Assembly: GCA_020634755.1 (NCBI GenBank)
Contig: JACKBC010000008.1
Location: forward strand, 139,911-203,910
Reading direction: 5' to 3'
DNA length: 64,000 bases
Source of the DNA: Caldilineaceae bacterium
Lineage (GTDB): Bacteria > Chloroflexota > Anaerolineae > Caldilineales > Caldilineaceae
The notes below the pieces were generated by a model. The model was not told where the DNA came from. It searched no databases and saw only the letters and a list, made by a program, of their open reading frames with translations. Positions 25,638-33,394 of the stretch are shown piece after piece. The position numbers and the translations under genes are program-made. Numbering within the stretch: the stretch's first letter is position 1; each line of letters starts with the position of its first letter.

Positions 25638-28600
25638 ATGGAACAGAACCAAATCACAATTGATGGCAATGAAGCGGCGGCGTATGTCGCCTATAAAACC
25701 AATGAAGTGATTGCCATTTATCCCATTACGCCTGCCTCGCCCATGGGCGAATATGCCGACCTGTGGAGTGCGCACGACGACCTAAACATTTGGGGCACAA
25801 CGCCTTTGGTTGCCGAAATGCAGTCGGAAGGCGGCGCCGCCGGAACGGTACACGGTGCATTGCAGACTGGTTCGCTGACCACTACGTTTACGGCCAGCCA
25901 GGGCCTGCTGCTGATGATGCCCAATATGTATAAAATTGCCGGCGAATTGACCAGTACGGTCTTTCATATTGCCGCCCGCTCCATAGCCGCACAAGGGCTA
26001 TCCATCTTTGGCGATCACAGCGATGTAATGGCGACGCGCGGGGCCGGCTGGGCCATGCTCTTTGCCAACTCTGTGCAGGAAGTAATGGATTTTGCGCTCA
26101 TTTCACAAGCGGCCACGCTGGAAGCGCGCGTCCCGTTTTTGCACGTTTTCGACGGCTTTCGCACCTCTCACGAGATCAGCAAAATCACCAAGCTGAGCGA
26201 AGAGCAGATCCGCGCCATGATTGATGACGATCTGGTGCGCGCACACCGCGCCCGCGCCCTCACGCCGGATAATCCCGTGGTGCGCGGCACGGCGCAAAAC
26301 CCCGATGTCTTCTTCCAGGCCCGCGAGTCGAGCAATCCCTATTACCTGGTCACGCCGGACATTGTGCAAAAGACGATGAATCGCTTTGGCGAGCTAACGG
26401 GCCGCCACTATAAGCTGTTCGACTATGTGGGCGCCGCCGACGCCGAACGCGTACTTGTGATGATGGGCTCGGGCTGCGAAACGGTGGAGGAAACGGTCAA
26501 CCACATGCAGAACCAGGGCGAAAAAGTGGGTCTGCTCAAGGTGCGGCTCTACCGTCCGTTTGCCACCCAGCAATTTGTCGATGCGCTGCCCGCCACAGTG
26601 CGCGCGCTGGCCGTGCTGGATCGCACCAAGGAGCCCGGCAGCGCTGGCGAGCCGCTCTATCAAGATGTGGTGACGGCCATTAGTGAGAGTTTGAGCCAAG
26701 GCACAGCGCCCTTTACGGCCATGCCCAAAATTGTGGGCGGTCGCTATGGACTGTCATCCAAAGAGTTTACGCCGGCCATGGTCATGGCCATTTTTAACGA
26801 GCTGGCGACGGCCAAGCCCAAAAACCATTTCACCATCGGCATTGTGGATGATGTAACCCACACCAGCCTGCCCTTTGACGCTGATGTGGATATTGAGTCG
26901 GCGGATATGGTGCGGGCCGTCTTTTGGGGCCTGGGCTCGGACGGCACGGTAAGCGCCAACAAAAACTCGATTAAAATCATTGGCGAAGAAACCGACAATT
27001 TCGCCCAAGGCTACTTTGTATATGACTCGAAAAAAGCGGGCGCGCGCACGATTTCGCACCTGCGTTTTGGGCCGCACCCCATTAAGAGCACCTATTTGAT
27101 CCGCCGGGCCAACTTTGTGGCCGTGCATCAATTTGGCTTTTTGCAGCGCTACAATGTGCTGGAACCAGCGCAGGATGGCGCCACGTTGCTGATCAATGCA
27201 CCTTATGCAGCGGACCAAGTGTGGGACCATTTGCCCACAGCGGTGCAGCAGACCATTTTGGATAAAAAGCTGCGTCTGTTTGCCATTGACGCCTATCAAG
27301 TGGCGCAGGAAATTGGGCTGGGCATTCGCATCAACACCATTATGCAGACCTGTTTCTTCCAGCTCATGGACAGCCTTTCCACACAGGGCGAGGTGGGCAG
27401 CAGCGTGTTGAGCCATGACGAAGCCATTGCGCGCATCAAAGCCGCCATCCGCAAAACGTATGGCAAGCGCGGGGAGGCCATTGTGCGCCAGAACTTTGCC
27501 GCCGTGGACGCGGCGCTGCTGCACATGCATGAGATCTCCGTGCCGGATGCGGTGACCAGCACCATTGATATGCTTGCCACCGTACCTGTGCTGGCCCCCG
27601 AGTTTGTGCAGGAAGTGACGGCGCCCATGTTGGCCGGACAAGGCGATTTGCTGCCGGTGAGCGCGCTGCCGGTGGATGGCACCTATCCCGTGGGCACCAC
27701 CCAGTGGGAAAAACGCAACATTGCGCTTGAAGTACCCGAATGGGACCCGGATATCTGCATCCAGTGTGGCAAGTGCGTTATGGTTTGCCCGCATTCGGTG
27801 ATCCGCAGCAAGATTGTGGAGCCGGCGCGGCTGGCTGATGCCCCCGACGACTTTCTACATTCCAAGGCGCGCTGGCGCGAGATGAGCGATTTGGAATATA
27901 CGCTGCAAGTGGCGGTGGAAGATTGCACCGGCTGTAGCCTTTGTGTTGAAGTGTGCCCGGCCAAGGACAAACGGGCCGTGGGGCGCAAGGCCATCAACAT
28001 GGCGCCGCAACTTCCCCTGCGCGAAAAGGGCATTGAACATTGGGATTACTTCCAGACGCTGCCCGATTATCCACGCCACGCGGCGGTCAATGGCGAAGCC
28101 ATCCAGGGTGAGCATGGCAAGGTGGAAATCGACCTGCTGCCCATCAATTTCACCAATGTAAAAAATGTCCAGCTCTTGGAACCACTCTTTGAGTTTTCCG
28201 GCGCCTGTGCCGGCTGTGGTGAGACGCCCTACTTGAAGCTGATTAGCCAACTTTATGGCGACCGGGCGCTGATTGCCAACGCCACCGGCTGCTCCAGCAT
28301 CTATGGGGGCAACCTGCCCACCACGCCGTGGACCAAGAACGACGCCGGTCGCGGTCCGGCTTGGAGCAACTCGCTCTTTGAGGACAACGCCGAATTTGGC
28401 CTGGGCATGCGGCTGACGCTGGACCGCCAGGGCCAATATGCACGCGAGCTGTTGCTGCGTTTAAAAGGGCAGATTGGCGATGAACTGGTCAACCAGCTGC
28501 TCAGCGCCGACCAATCTACCGAAGAAGGTGTGACGCGCCAGCGCCGACGCGTGGCAGAGCTAAAGACGCTGCTGGCGGGCAAAGTGGAACCGGCGGTGCG

Positions 28601-29276
28601 CGATCTGGTCAGCGTGGCCGATGCGCTGGTGAAAAAGAGCATCTGGATTGTAGGCGGCGACGGCTGGGCCTATGACATTGGCTACGGCGGGCTGGACCAC
28701 GTGCTGGCCAGCGGTCGCGATGTGAACATCTTGGTCATGGACACCGAAGTCTATTCGAACACGGGTGGCCAATCGTCCAAGGCCACACCGCTGGCGGCCG
28801 TAGCCAAATTTGCAGCAGGTGGGAAACCCACCCCCAAGAAAGAGCTGGGCATGATGGCCATGAATTATGGCAACGTCTACGTCGCCCAAATCGCCATGGG
28901 CGCCAGCGACACCCAAACGCTGCGCGCCATTGAAGAAGCCGAATCGTATCACGGGCCATCGCTCGTCATTGCCTATGCGCACTGTATTGCCCACGGCATC
29001 AACATGGCCAAAGGCATGGATCAGCAGAAGCTGGCCGCCCAGTCCGGTCACTGGCCGCTTTATCGATACGACCCGCGCCGCGCCGTGTCTGGGCAGAACC
29101 CGCTTCAGCTCGATTCGCGGGCGCCCAGCATTTCGATTCGCGACTACATTTACAACGAGAATCGCTACCGCGTCCTCACCCAGACCAATGCCGAAGCCGC
29201 CAAAACGCTGCTGGATGACGCGCAGAAATCGGTCGAAAAGCGGTGGCAACGGCTGGAAGCAATGGCGAAAGAGTAA
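25638..29276 (+). CDS. nifJ: Pyruvate:ferredoxin (flavodoxin) oxidoreductase
   Basis: The homodimeric single-chain PFOR of 1212 residues decarboxylates pyruvate to acetyl-CoA and reduces ferredoxin or flavodoxin (or runs in reverse). In order: the pyrimidine-binding domain (IYPITPASPMGEYADLW), the transketolase C-like domain, the EKR domain, two 4Fe-4S motifs (CIQCGKCVMVCP at ~704 and CTGCSLCVEVCP at ~763), the proximal cluster ligands (FSGACAGCGETPY, ~852), and the thiamine diphosphate motif (GDGWAYDIGYGG then VYSNTGGQSSK, ~1005-1040). ATG 25638 follows AAGGGA; upstream in-frame codons lack support. It indicates anaerobic or facultative metabolism. Confidence 0.96.
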   Translation: MEQNQITIDGNEAAAYVAYKTNEVIAIYPITPASPMGEYADLWSAHDDLNIWGTTPLVAEMQSEGGAAGTVHGALQTGSLTTTFTASQGLLLMMPNMYKIAGELTSTVFHIAARSIAAQGLSIFGDHSDVMATRGAGWAMLFANSVQEVMDFALISQAATLEARVPFLHVFDGFRTSHEISKITKLSEEQIRAMIDDDLVRAHRARALTPDNPVVRGTAQNPDVFFQARESSNPYYLVTPDIVQKTMNRFGELTGRHYKLFDYVGAADAERVLVMMGSGCETVEETVNHMQNQGEKVGLLKVRLYRPFATQQFVDALPATVRALAVLDRTKEPGSAGEPLYQDVVTAISESLSQGTAPFTAMPKIVGGRYGLSSKEFTPAMVMAIFNELATAKPKNHFTIGIVDDVTHTSLPFDADVDIESADMVRAVFWGLGSDGTVSANKNSIKIIGEETDNFAQGYFVYDSKKAGARTISHLRFGPHPIKSTYLIRRANFVAVHQFGFLQRYNVLEPAQDGATLLINAPYAADQVWDHLPTAVQQTILDKKLRLFAIDAYQVAQEIGLGIRINTIMQTCFFQLMDSLSTQGEVGSSVLSHDEAIARIKAAIRKTYGKRGEAIVRQNFAAVDAALLHMHEISVPDAVTSTIDMLATVPVLAPEFVQEVTAPMLAGQGDLLPVSALPVDGTYPVGTTQWEKRNIALEVPEWDPDICIQCGKCVMVCPHSVIRSKIVEPARLADAPDDFLHSKARWREMSDLEYTLQVAVEDCTGCSLCVEVCPAKDKRAVGRKAINMAPQLPLREKGIEHWDYFQTLPDYPRHAAVNGEAIQGEHGKVEIDLLPINFTNVKNVQLLEPLFEFSGACAGCGETPYLKLISQLYGDRALIANATGCSSIYGGNLPTTPWTKNDAGRGPAWSNSLFEDNAEFGLGMRLTLDRQGQYARELLLRLKGQIGDELVNQLLSADQSTEEGVTRQRRRVAELKTLLAGKVEPAVRDLVSVADALVKKSIWIVGGDGWAYDIGYGGLDHVLASGRDVNILVMDTEVYSNTGGQSSKATPLAAVAKFAAGGKPTPKKELGMMAMNYGNVYVAQIAMGASDTQTLRAIEEAESYHGPSLVIAYAHCIAHGINMAKGMDQQKLAAQSGHWPLYRYDPRRAVSGQNPLQLDSRAPSISIRDYIYNENRYRVLTQTNAEAAKTLLDDAQKSVEKRWQRLEAMAKE

Positions 29277-29374
29277 GAGAAGGGCGCAGGAAGCAGGGGG
29301 CGGATGGCCCGCCCTCCCGCCTATTCCCTACTTCCTTCCCTTACTTCCTACTCCCTAGAACAGGAGCATCTTTT

Positions 29375-30403
29375 ATGGACCTCTCAACAACCTATATGGG
29401 ATTAAAGTTAGAACATCCAATTGTGCCATCGGCGTCGCCGCTTTCAGACAGCGTAGACAAGATACGCGCATTGGAAGATGCAGGCGCTGCGGCCGTTGTC
29501 ATGTATTCGCTCTTTGAAGAGCAGCTCGAGGGCGAAAGCCATATTTTAGATCATTACATGGATTTTGGCGCCGAGAGTTTTGCCGAAGCGTTGAGCTATT
29601 TCCCCGAAATGGACAGCTACAGCGTGGGGCCGCACGAATATTTGGAGCTGATCCGACAGGCCAAAGACGCGGTGAATATTCCGATTATTGGCAGCCTCAA
29701 CGGCATTTCCAGCGGTGGCTGGATTGAATATGCCAAGCAGATTGAACAGGCCGGCGCCGATGGGCTGGAGCTGAATATTTACTATATTCCCACCGACCCA
29801 ACCATGCCGGGTGTGGAGGTGGAAAAACAATATATGAATGTGGTGCGCGAGGTAAAACAGCGCGTCTCCATTCCGGTGGCGGTAAAGGTCGGGCCCTTCT
29901 TTAGCGCCTTTGCCAACATGGCCGCGCAGATTCATCTGGCCGGCGCCGATGCGCTGGTGCTTTTTAACCGCTTCTATCAACCCGATCTGGATCTAGAATA
30001 TCTGGAGGTGACGCCCAATCTGGTGTTGAGTTCGCGCCATGAACTGCGGCTGCCGCTGCGCTGGACGGCCATCCTCTTTGGCCGCGTGCCCATAGACATG
30101 GCCATTACCAGTGGCGTACACACCCATGAAGACGTGCTCAAAGGCATGATGGCTGGCGCCAAGGTGACCATGTTGGCTTCTGAGCTATTGCGCAATGGCA
30201 TTGAGCGTATGGGCCAGATTCGCGCCGAACTGGTCAACTGGATGGAAGAACATGAATATGAATCAATTGCGCAGATGCAAGGCAGCATGAGCCAAATAAA
30301 CGTGGCCGATCCGGCTGCCTTTGAACGAGCAAATTATATGAAGATGCTCCAATCGTGGCGCCTGGACCCGGCTGGATTAGCGTTGCGACAGGTTGAAATA
30401 TAG
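29375..30403 (+). CDS. Dihydroorotate-dehydrogenase-like FMN protein
   Basis: The 342-residue TIM-barrel protein starts with MDLSTTYMGLKLEHPIVPSA and has SLNGISSGGWIEYAKQIEQA, LELNIYYIP, VKVGPFFSAFA and TSGVHTHEDVLKGMMAGAKV, the FMN-phosphate-binding end typical of the PyrD superfamily. True PyrD enzymes have a catalytic Cys or Ser in a characteristic loop that I do not see, so 'PyrD-like' is safer. In many bacteria this family sits next to nifJ, as here (98 bp gap), so a role in electron transfer or pyruvate metabolism is more likely than pyrimidine synthesis. The ATG follows CAGGAG. Confidence 0.85.
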   Translation: MDLSTTYMGLKLEHPIVPSASPLSDSVDKIRALEDAGAAAVVMYSLFEEQLEGESHILDHYMDFGAESFAEALSYFPEMDSYSVGPHEYLELIRQAKDAVNIPIIGSLNGISSGGWIEYAKQIEQAGADGLELNIYYIPTDPTMPGVEVEKQYMNVVREVKQRVSIPVAVKVGPFFSAFANMAAQIHLAGADALVLFNRFYQPDLDLEYLEVTPNLVLSSRHELRLPLRWTAILFGRVPIDMAITSGVHTHEDVLKGMMAGAKVTMLASELLRNGIERMGQIRAELVNWMEEHEYESIAQMQGSMSQINVADPAAFERANYMKMLQSWRLDPAGLALRQVEI

Positions 30404-30411
30404 GGTATAAT
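30383..30411 (+). promoter_or_regulatory. Promoter of the hpf leader
   Basis: TTGCGA (30383-30388) and TATAAT (30406-30411) are 17 bases apart. The -35 box overlaps the end of the PyrD-like gene. It predicts a long leader of about 265 nt before hpf. Confidence 0.65.
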
Positions 30412-30417
30412 ATGTAC

Positions 30418-30682
30418 AACTTACGCAGCACTGGTGGCGCGCAATGACAGAAAGGTCTTGCCAACCAAGCGGTCTTTATGCTGGAGTTGCGCAGCGCCAG
30501 TGGTGGCCAGAAAAGCAAAGGAATGATGACCCGGAATTTTTGCTCTCGGCCTGCATAAGTCCGTATGAACATATGAATAGATGCTTTATTCATCAAGCCC
30601 TATCCGGCGGCTTACGATTAGATGTAATTGTGCATCGCCCGGAACACAGCCGCCGTAACCACCGCAGTAGAGGAGGGATTTC
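30418..30682 (+). promoter_or_regulatory. Long structured 5' leader of hpf
   Basis: The leader carries two related segments, CGCAGCACTGGTGGCGCGCA and CGCAGCGCCAGTGGTGG, able to pair in part (CACTGG with CCAGTG). Later it has a stem around ATGAATAGATGCTTTATTCAT and a GCCGCCG-rich part just before the AGAGGAGGG ribosome-binding site. No terminator is evident, so translation or stability control is more likely than attenuation. Confidence 0.4.
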
Positions 30683-31276
30683 ATGAATTTAGTTGTGAGT
30701 GGTCGCAATTTTGATGTCCACGAACCCATTCGGGAATTTGTGGAACAGAAGGTAGGAAAACTAGAGAAACATCTGTCAAATCTGTCGGATGTGCGCGCCG
30801 AATTGACCGTGAACAAGGCCAAGGCCATGCAGGACCACTTTACCTGTCAGATTACAACCTGGTCCAATGGCCGCATCTTGCGTGCGGAGGATTCCCATGG
30901 CGACATCCACACGGCCATCACCGGCGCCGTGGATAAGCTTTCCCGTCAGATTGAAAAGGTAAAGGGGCGCCGTAAACATCACGGTCGTAAATCGCTGGCG
31001 GTTAATACAGTGGCGGCGCTGGAAGCGGCAGCCCATGTACAGGAAGAAACGACGGCTGCGCCAACAACCGATCTGGATTTCGGCGGCTTTGAAGAGATTG
31101 TGCGCCGCAAGCAGTTTACCGTACAGACCATGACCGAAGAAGACGCCATTGATCAGATGGAGCTGCTGGGCCACGACTTCTTTCTGTTTCGCGATTCAAT
31201 TGTCGATGCACTCCACCTCATCTATCGACGCAAAGATGGGCACTACGGCGTGCTGGAGCCACAGCTGCCGGCCTAG
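30683..31276 (+). CDS. hpf: Long-form ribosome hibernation promoting factor
   Basis: This 197-residue protein has an N-terminal S30AE domain (residues 1-~95: MNLVVSGRNFDVHEPIREFV ... VDKLSRQIEKVKGRRKHHGR), a linker, and the C-terminal dimerisation domain (~135-195: EEIVRRKQFTVQTMTEEDAI, MELLGHDFFLFRD). Long HPF dimerises 70S ribosomes into inactive 100S particles under stress. The ATG follows a strong AGAGGAGGG. It has its own promoter, a long leader and a clear terminator, so it forms a single-gene unit. Confidence 0.94.
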   Translation: MNLVVSGRNFDVHEPIREFVEQKVGKLEKHLSNLSDVRAELTVNKAKAMQDHFTCQITTWSNGRILRAEDSHGDIHTAITGAVDKLSRQIEKVKGRRKHHGRKSLAVNTVAALEAAAHVQEETTAAPTTDLDFGGFEEIVRRKQFTVQTMTEEDAIDQMELLGHDFFLFRDSIVDALHLIYRRKDGHYGVLEPQLPA

Positions 31277-31300
31277 CTTGTTTATTTGCCACTGAACAAA

Positions 31301-31337
31301 AACGCTCCAAATCCGCTTGAGATTTGGAGCGTTTTTT
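31301..31337 (+). terminator. Rho-independent terminator of hpf
   Basis: AACGCTCCAAATC (31301-31313) pairs with GATTTGGAGCGTT (31321-31333), followed by a T-run to 31337. Confidence 0.9.
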
Positions 31338-31406
31338 ATAGCAATTCGGCTGTTGCCGGCGCGCCAGCCGCGTTTAGGTTTGTACCTCCTGCGTTACCTT
31401 TTCCCT

Positions 31407-32546
31407 TTACCCAAAACGCCCCAACCGAAATGGCGCCAGCAGCTCCACCGCCGTTCCATCCACCAGCTCAATGGCTGCCAACTCGCCGATGATGGGAGCC
31501 AGAGTCACGCCGCTGTGGGTAGTAGCCAGGTAGAGGTTGGTTACGTCATCGGCAAAGCCAATCACCGGATGGCCATCTTTGGGAATGGGACGACGACCGC
31601 GGCGCACGTGATCCACCTGGGCGTCGGCCAGGGCGGGCACATACTCGGCGGCATCGGCCACAATTTGGGCCACTTGAGCATCATCACCGCCACGGTCGCC
31701 TTGCGAATAGTTATCGCGGCCGCTGCCCTGCACCATGACCGAGCCGTCGGCAAACTGACGGAAATTGACGTGTGGCTGCTTGTCGCGCGGCGAATGCAGC
31801 ACGGCAATGTTTTGGAACAGGCGCGGTAACGGCTTGGTGATGATGGTGGCGCCAAAGGTATGATACTGCGGCAGCTCTACACCCGCCAGGCCGGCCAATT
31901 GTGCCGTGTCCGCACCACCCGCCAGCACCACGGCGTCACACGGAATGCGGCTGTCGCCAATCTGCACGGCGCGCACGGTCTGCGGTCCCGCCTTCGTTTG
32001 CGCTAATTCAAAACCGGTTACGGCGGTTTGCATACAGATTTCGGCGCCCGCTTGCGTCAACGCAGCCACGGCGGCGGTCACCACATCCGCCGTATTCACC
32101 TGCCCTTCCAAATCTGAATAGGAAGCCAGCACGAGCCCTTCCGCGTTAAGTTCGGGCTCCATCCGCGCCACCTCGGCCCCATCCACCAGGCGCGTGGGAT
32201 AGCCCCAGCTTTGCAGCTGACGCGCGCGGCTGACCAAGTCGTCGGCCCCGGCTTGCGTAACGGCCCAACGCAGCTCACCGCCCCACGTAATCTCTATGCC
32301 CAAGCGGCGGGCAAAGCGCGCCCACATGTCAAGTGAGCGCCGATTCAGATCGTGATAGTTGAACGGTTCCTTGCCATAGGCATTGATCCAGGCAAATGAG
32401 AGCCGCGTGGCCCCCTGTCCCGGCGTTGCGGCATCCACCAACGTAATCTGTGCGCCGCGCCGTGCGGCGTGAAATGCCACCGAACAGCCCAGAATGCCCG
32501 CGCCAACAACCACAATATGCGGTTTGCGTAGCGTAAAGTTTGCCAT
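31407..32546 (-). CDS. FAD-dependent glycine/D-amino-acid oxidase-like oxidoreductase (DadA family)
   Basis: The 379-residue protein has the FAD-binding Rossmann motif VVVGAGILGCSVAFHAARRG at residues 12-31, LVDAATPGQGATRLSFAWIN, and near the C-terminus RRGRRPIPKDGHPVIGFADD and LYLATTHSGVTLAPIIGEL, which close the FAD site in the DAO family. The enzymes oxidise amine groups of amino acids or related compounds. ATG 32546 with AAGGAG upstream is chosen over a longer frame. No partner gene is adjacent. The substrate is unknown. Confidence 0.88.
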   Translation of the reverse strand: MANFTLRKPHIVVVGAGILGCSVAFHAARRGAQITLVDAATPGQGATRLSFAWINAYGKEPFNYHDLNRRSLDMWARFARRLGIEITWGGELRWAVTQAGADDLVSRARQLQSWGYPTRLVDGAEVARMEPELNAEGLVLASYSDLEGQVNTADVVTAAVAALTQAGAEICMQTAVTGFELAQTKAGPQTVRAVQIGDSRIPCDAVVLAGGADTAQLAGLAGVELPQYHTFGATIITKPLPRLFQNIAVLHSPRDKQPHVNFRQFADGSVMVQGSGRDNYSQGDRGGDDAQVAQIVADAAEYVPALADAQVDHVRRGRRPIPKDGHPVIGFADDVTNLYLATTHSGVTLAPIIGELAAIELVDGTAVELLAPFRLGRFG

Positions 32547-32588
32547 TTGCGAATTTGCTCCTTTTTGGTGAGTGGGAAAGTAGGAAGT

Positions 32589-32701
32589 CAATATCATTAA
32601 GTTAGCGAAAAGTGCGTCGCACGGTGTCAACCATTTTGGTCCTAGTATTCGAATGGCATACCGTGCGTCGCACTTGAAGCGGCCTTAACTAAATGACATT
32701 G
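32589..32701. repeat. 113 bp MITE-like repeat, family R1, copy 2 (reverse)
   Basis: This copy runs from CAATATCATTAAGTTAGCG to TAACTAAATGACATTG and is the reverse complement of the copies at 4789 and 57043. It is flanked on both sides by GTAGGAAGT-type sequence (…AAGTAGGAAGT before, AGTAGGAAGTAGG after), as if it had inserted into a short tandem tract. Confidence 0.85.
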
Positions 32702-32762
32702 AGTAGGAAGTAGGAGGACTGTCCATCCTACTCCCTACTCCCTACTTCTTACTTGCTAAGTA

Positions 32763-33293
32763 TCACGGCTGCGGCGGCCATGGCCGCAATTCATCGCTGG
32801 CCCGCCAGGTATTGACCCACTCCGGCGTCTCGGGGATCCAATTTTCCACCGGGATCTCGTTACGCAATTCCGCAATGAGAATGGCCTTGCCTTTACCCGT
32901 AATGCCTGTGCGCAGCAGGATGGATGACGTAGGCTCTCCCTTCACCCACATGGATTGGGCCACATATATCCAGCGCTCCTCCGCCCCTACCATTTGCGTG
33001 CGAATGGTGATTTGATCAAACAGCTGCACGCGCCGCCGGTAGCGCACCGATCCACCGGCCACCACCAATCCCCAGCGCTTACGACGCAGCACGCTGGCCA
33101 ATCCCGTGCGGATGGCCAGATCAAAGCGGCCCAGATCGTATAGAGTCAACACGCGCCCATTATTTAGCTCCAGAAATAGATCAATGTCCCAGGGCATACA
33201 GCGCACCGTAGTTTCACAAACAGCATCTGCATGCAATGGTTTCGCGACCAATGCTTTTATAACCACGGTGATAAATCGGATCAATGGATACAT
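32763..33293 (-). CDS. Hotdog-fold thioesterase (THEM6/acyl-CoA thioesterase-like)
   Basis: From ATG 33293 (TAAGGCA upstream) the protein has 176 residues. The hotdog core is visible: CMPWDIDLFLELNNGRVLTL with the conserved Asp/Asn-Asn-Gly, YDLGRFDLAIRTGL, GLVVAGGSVRYRRRVQLFDQ and an end strand KGKAILIAELRN. The pattern matches Thioesterase_2/THEM6 proteins, which hydrolyse acyl-CoA or related thioesters. An upstream ATG (33326) is possible but lacks a Shine-Dalgarno. It sits between the oxidoreductase and the giant SARP regulator on the same strand. Confidence 0.8.
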   Translation of the reverse strand: MYPLIRFITVVIKALVAKPLHADAVCETTVRCMPWDIDLFLELNNGRVLTLYDLGRFDLAIRTGLASVLRRKRWGLVVAGGSVRYRRRVQLFDQITIRTQMVGAEERWIYVAQSMWVKGEPTSSILLRTGITGKGKAILIAELRNEIPVENWIPETPEWVNTWRASDELRPWPPQP

Positions 33294-33394
33294 GGCGTGC
33301 CTTACGTATTGCAATTTTGCCTGCATGATGAAGATATAGGGCGAGCGGGATCGACTGGTCCCGTTGCGACTTCTCGCCAAGAATGCGGTAATGC

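Noticed and set aside
26754..27794. 346-codon minus-strand frame inside nifJ
   Set aside because: It is a shadow of the nifJ codon bias with no motif and no Shine-Dalgarno.
30444..30686. 80-codon ORF in the hpf leader
   Set aside because: It overlaps the hpf start codon, has no ribosome-binding site and no recognisable sequence.
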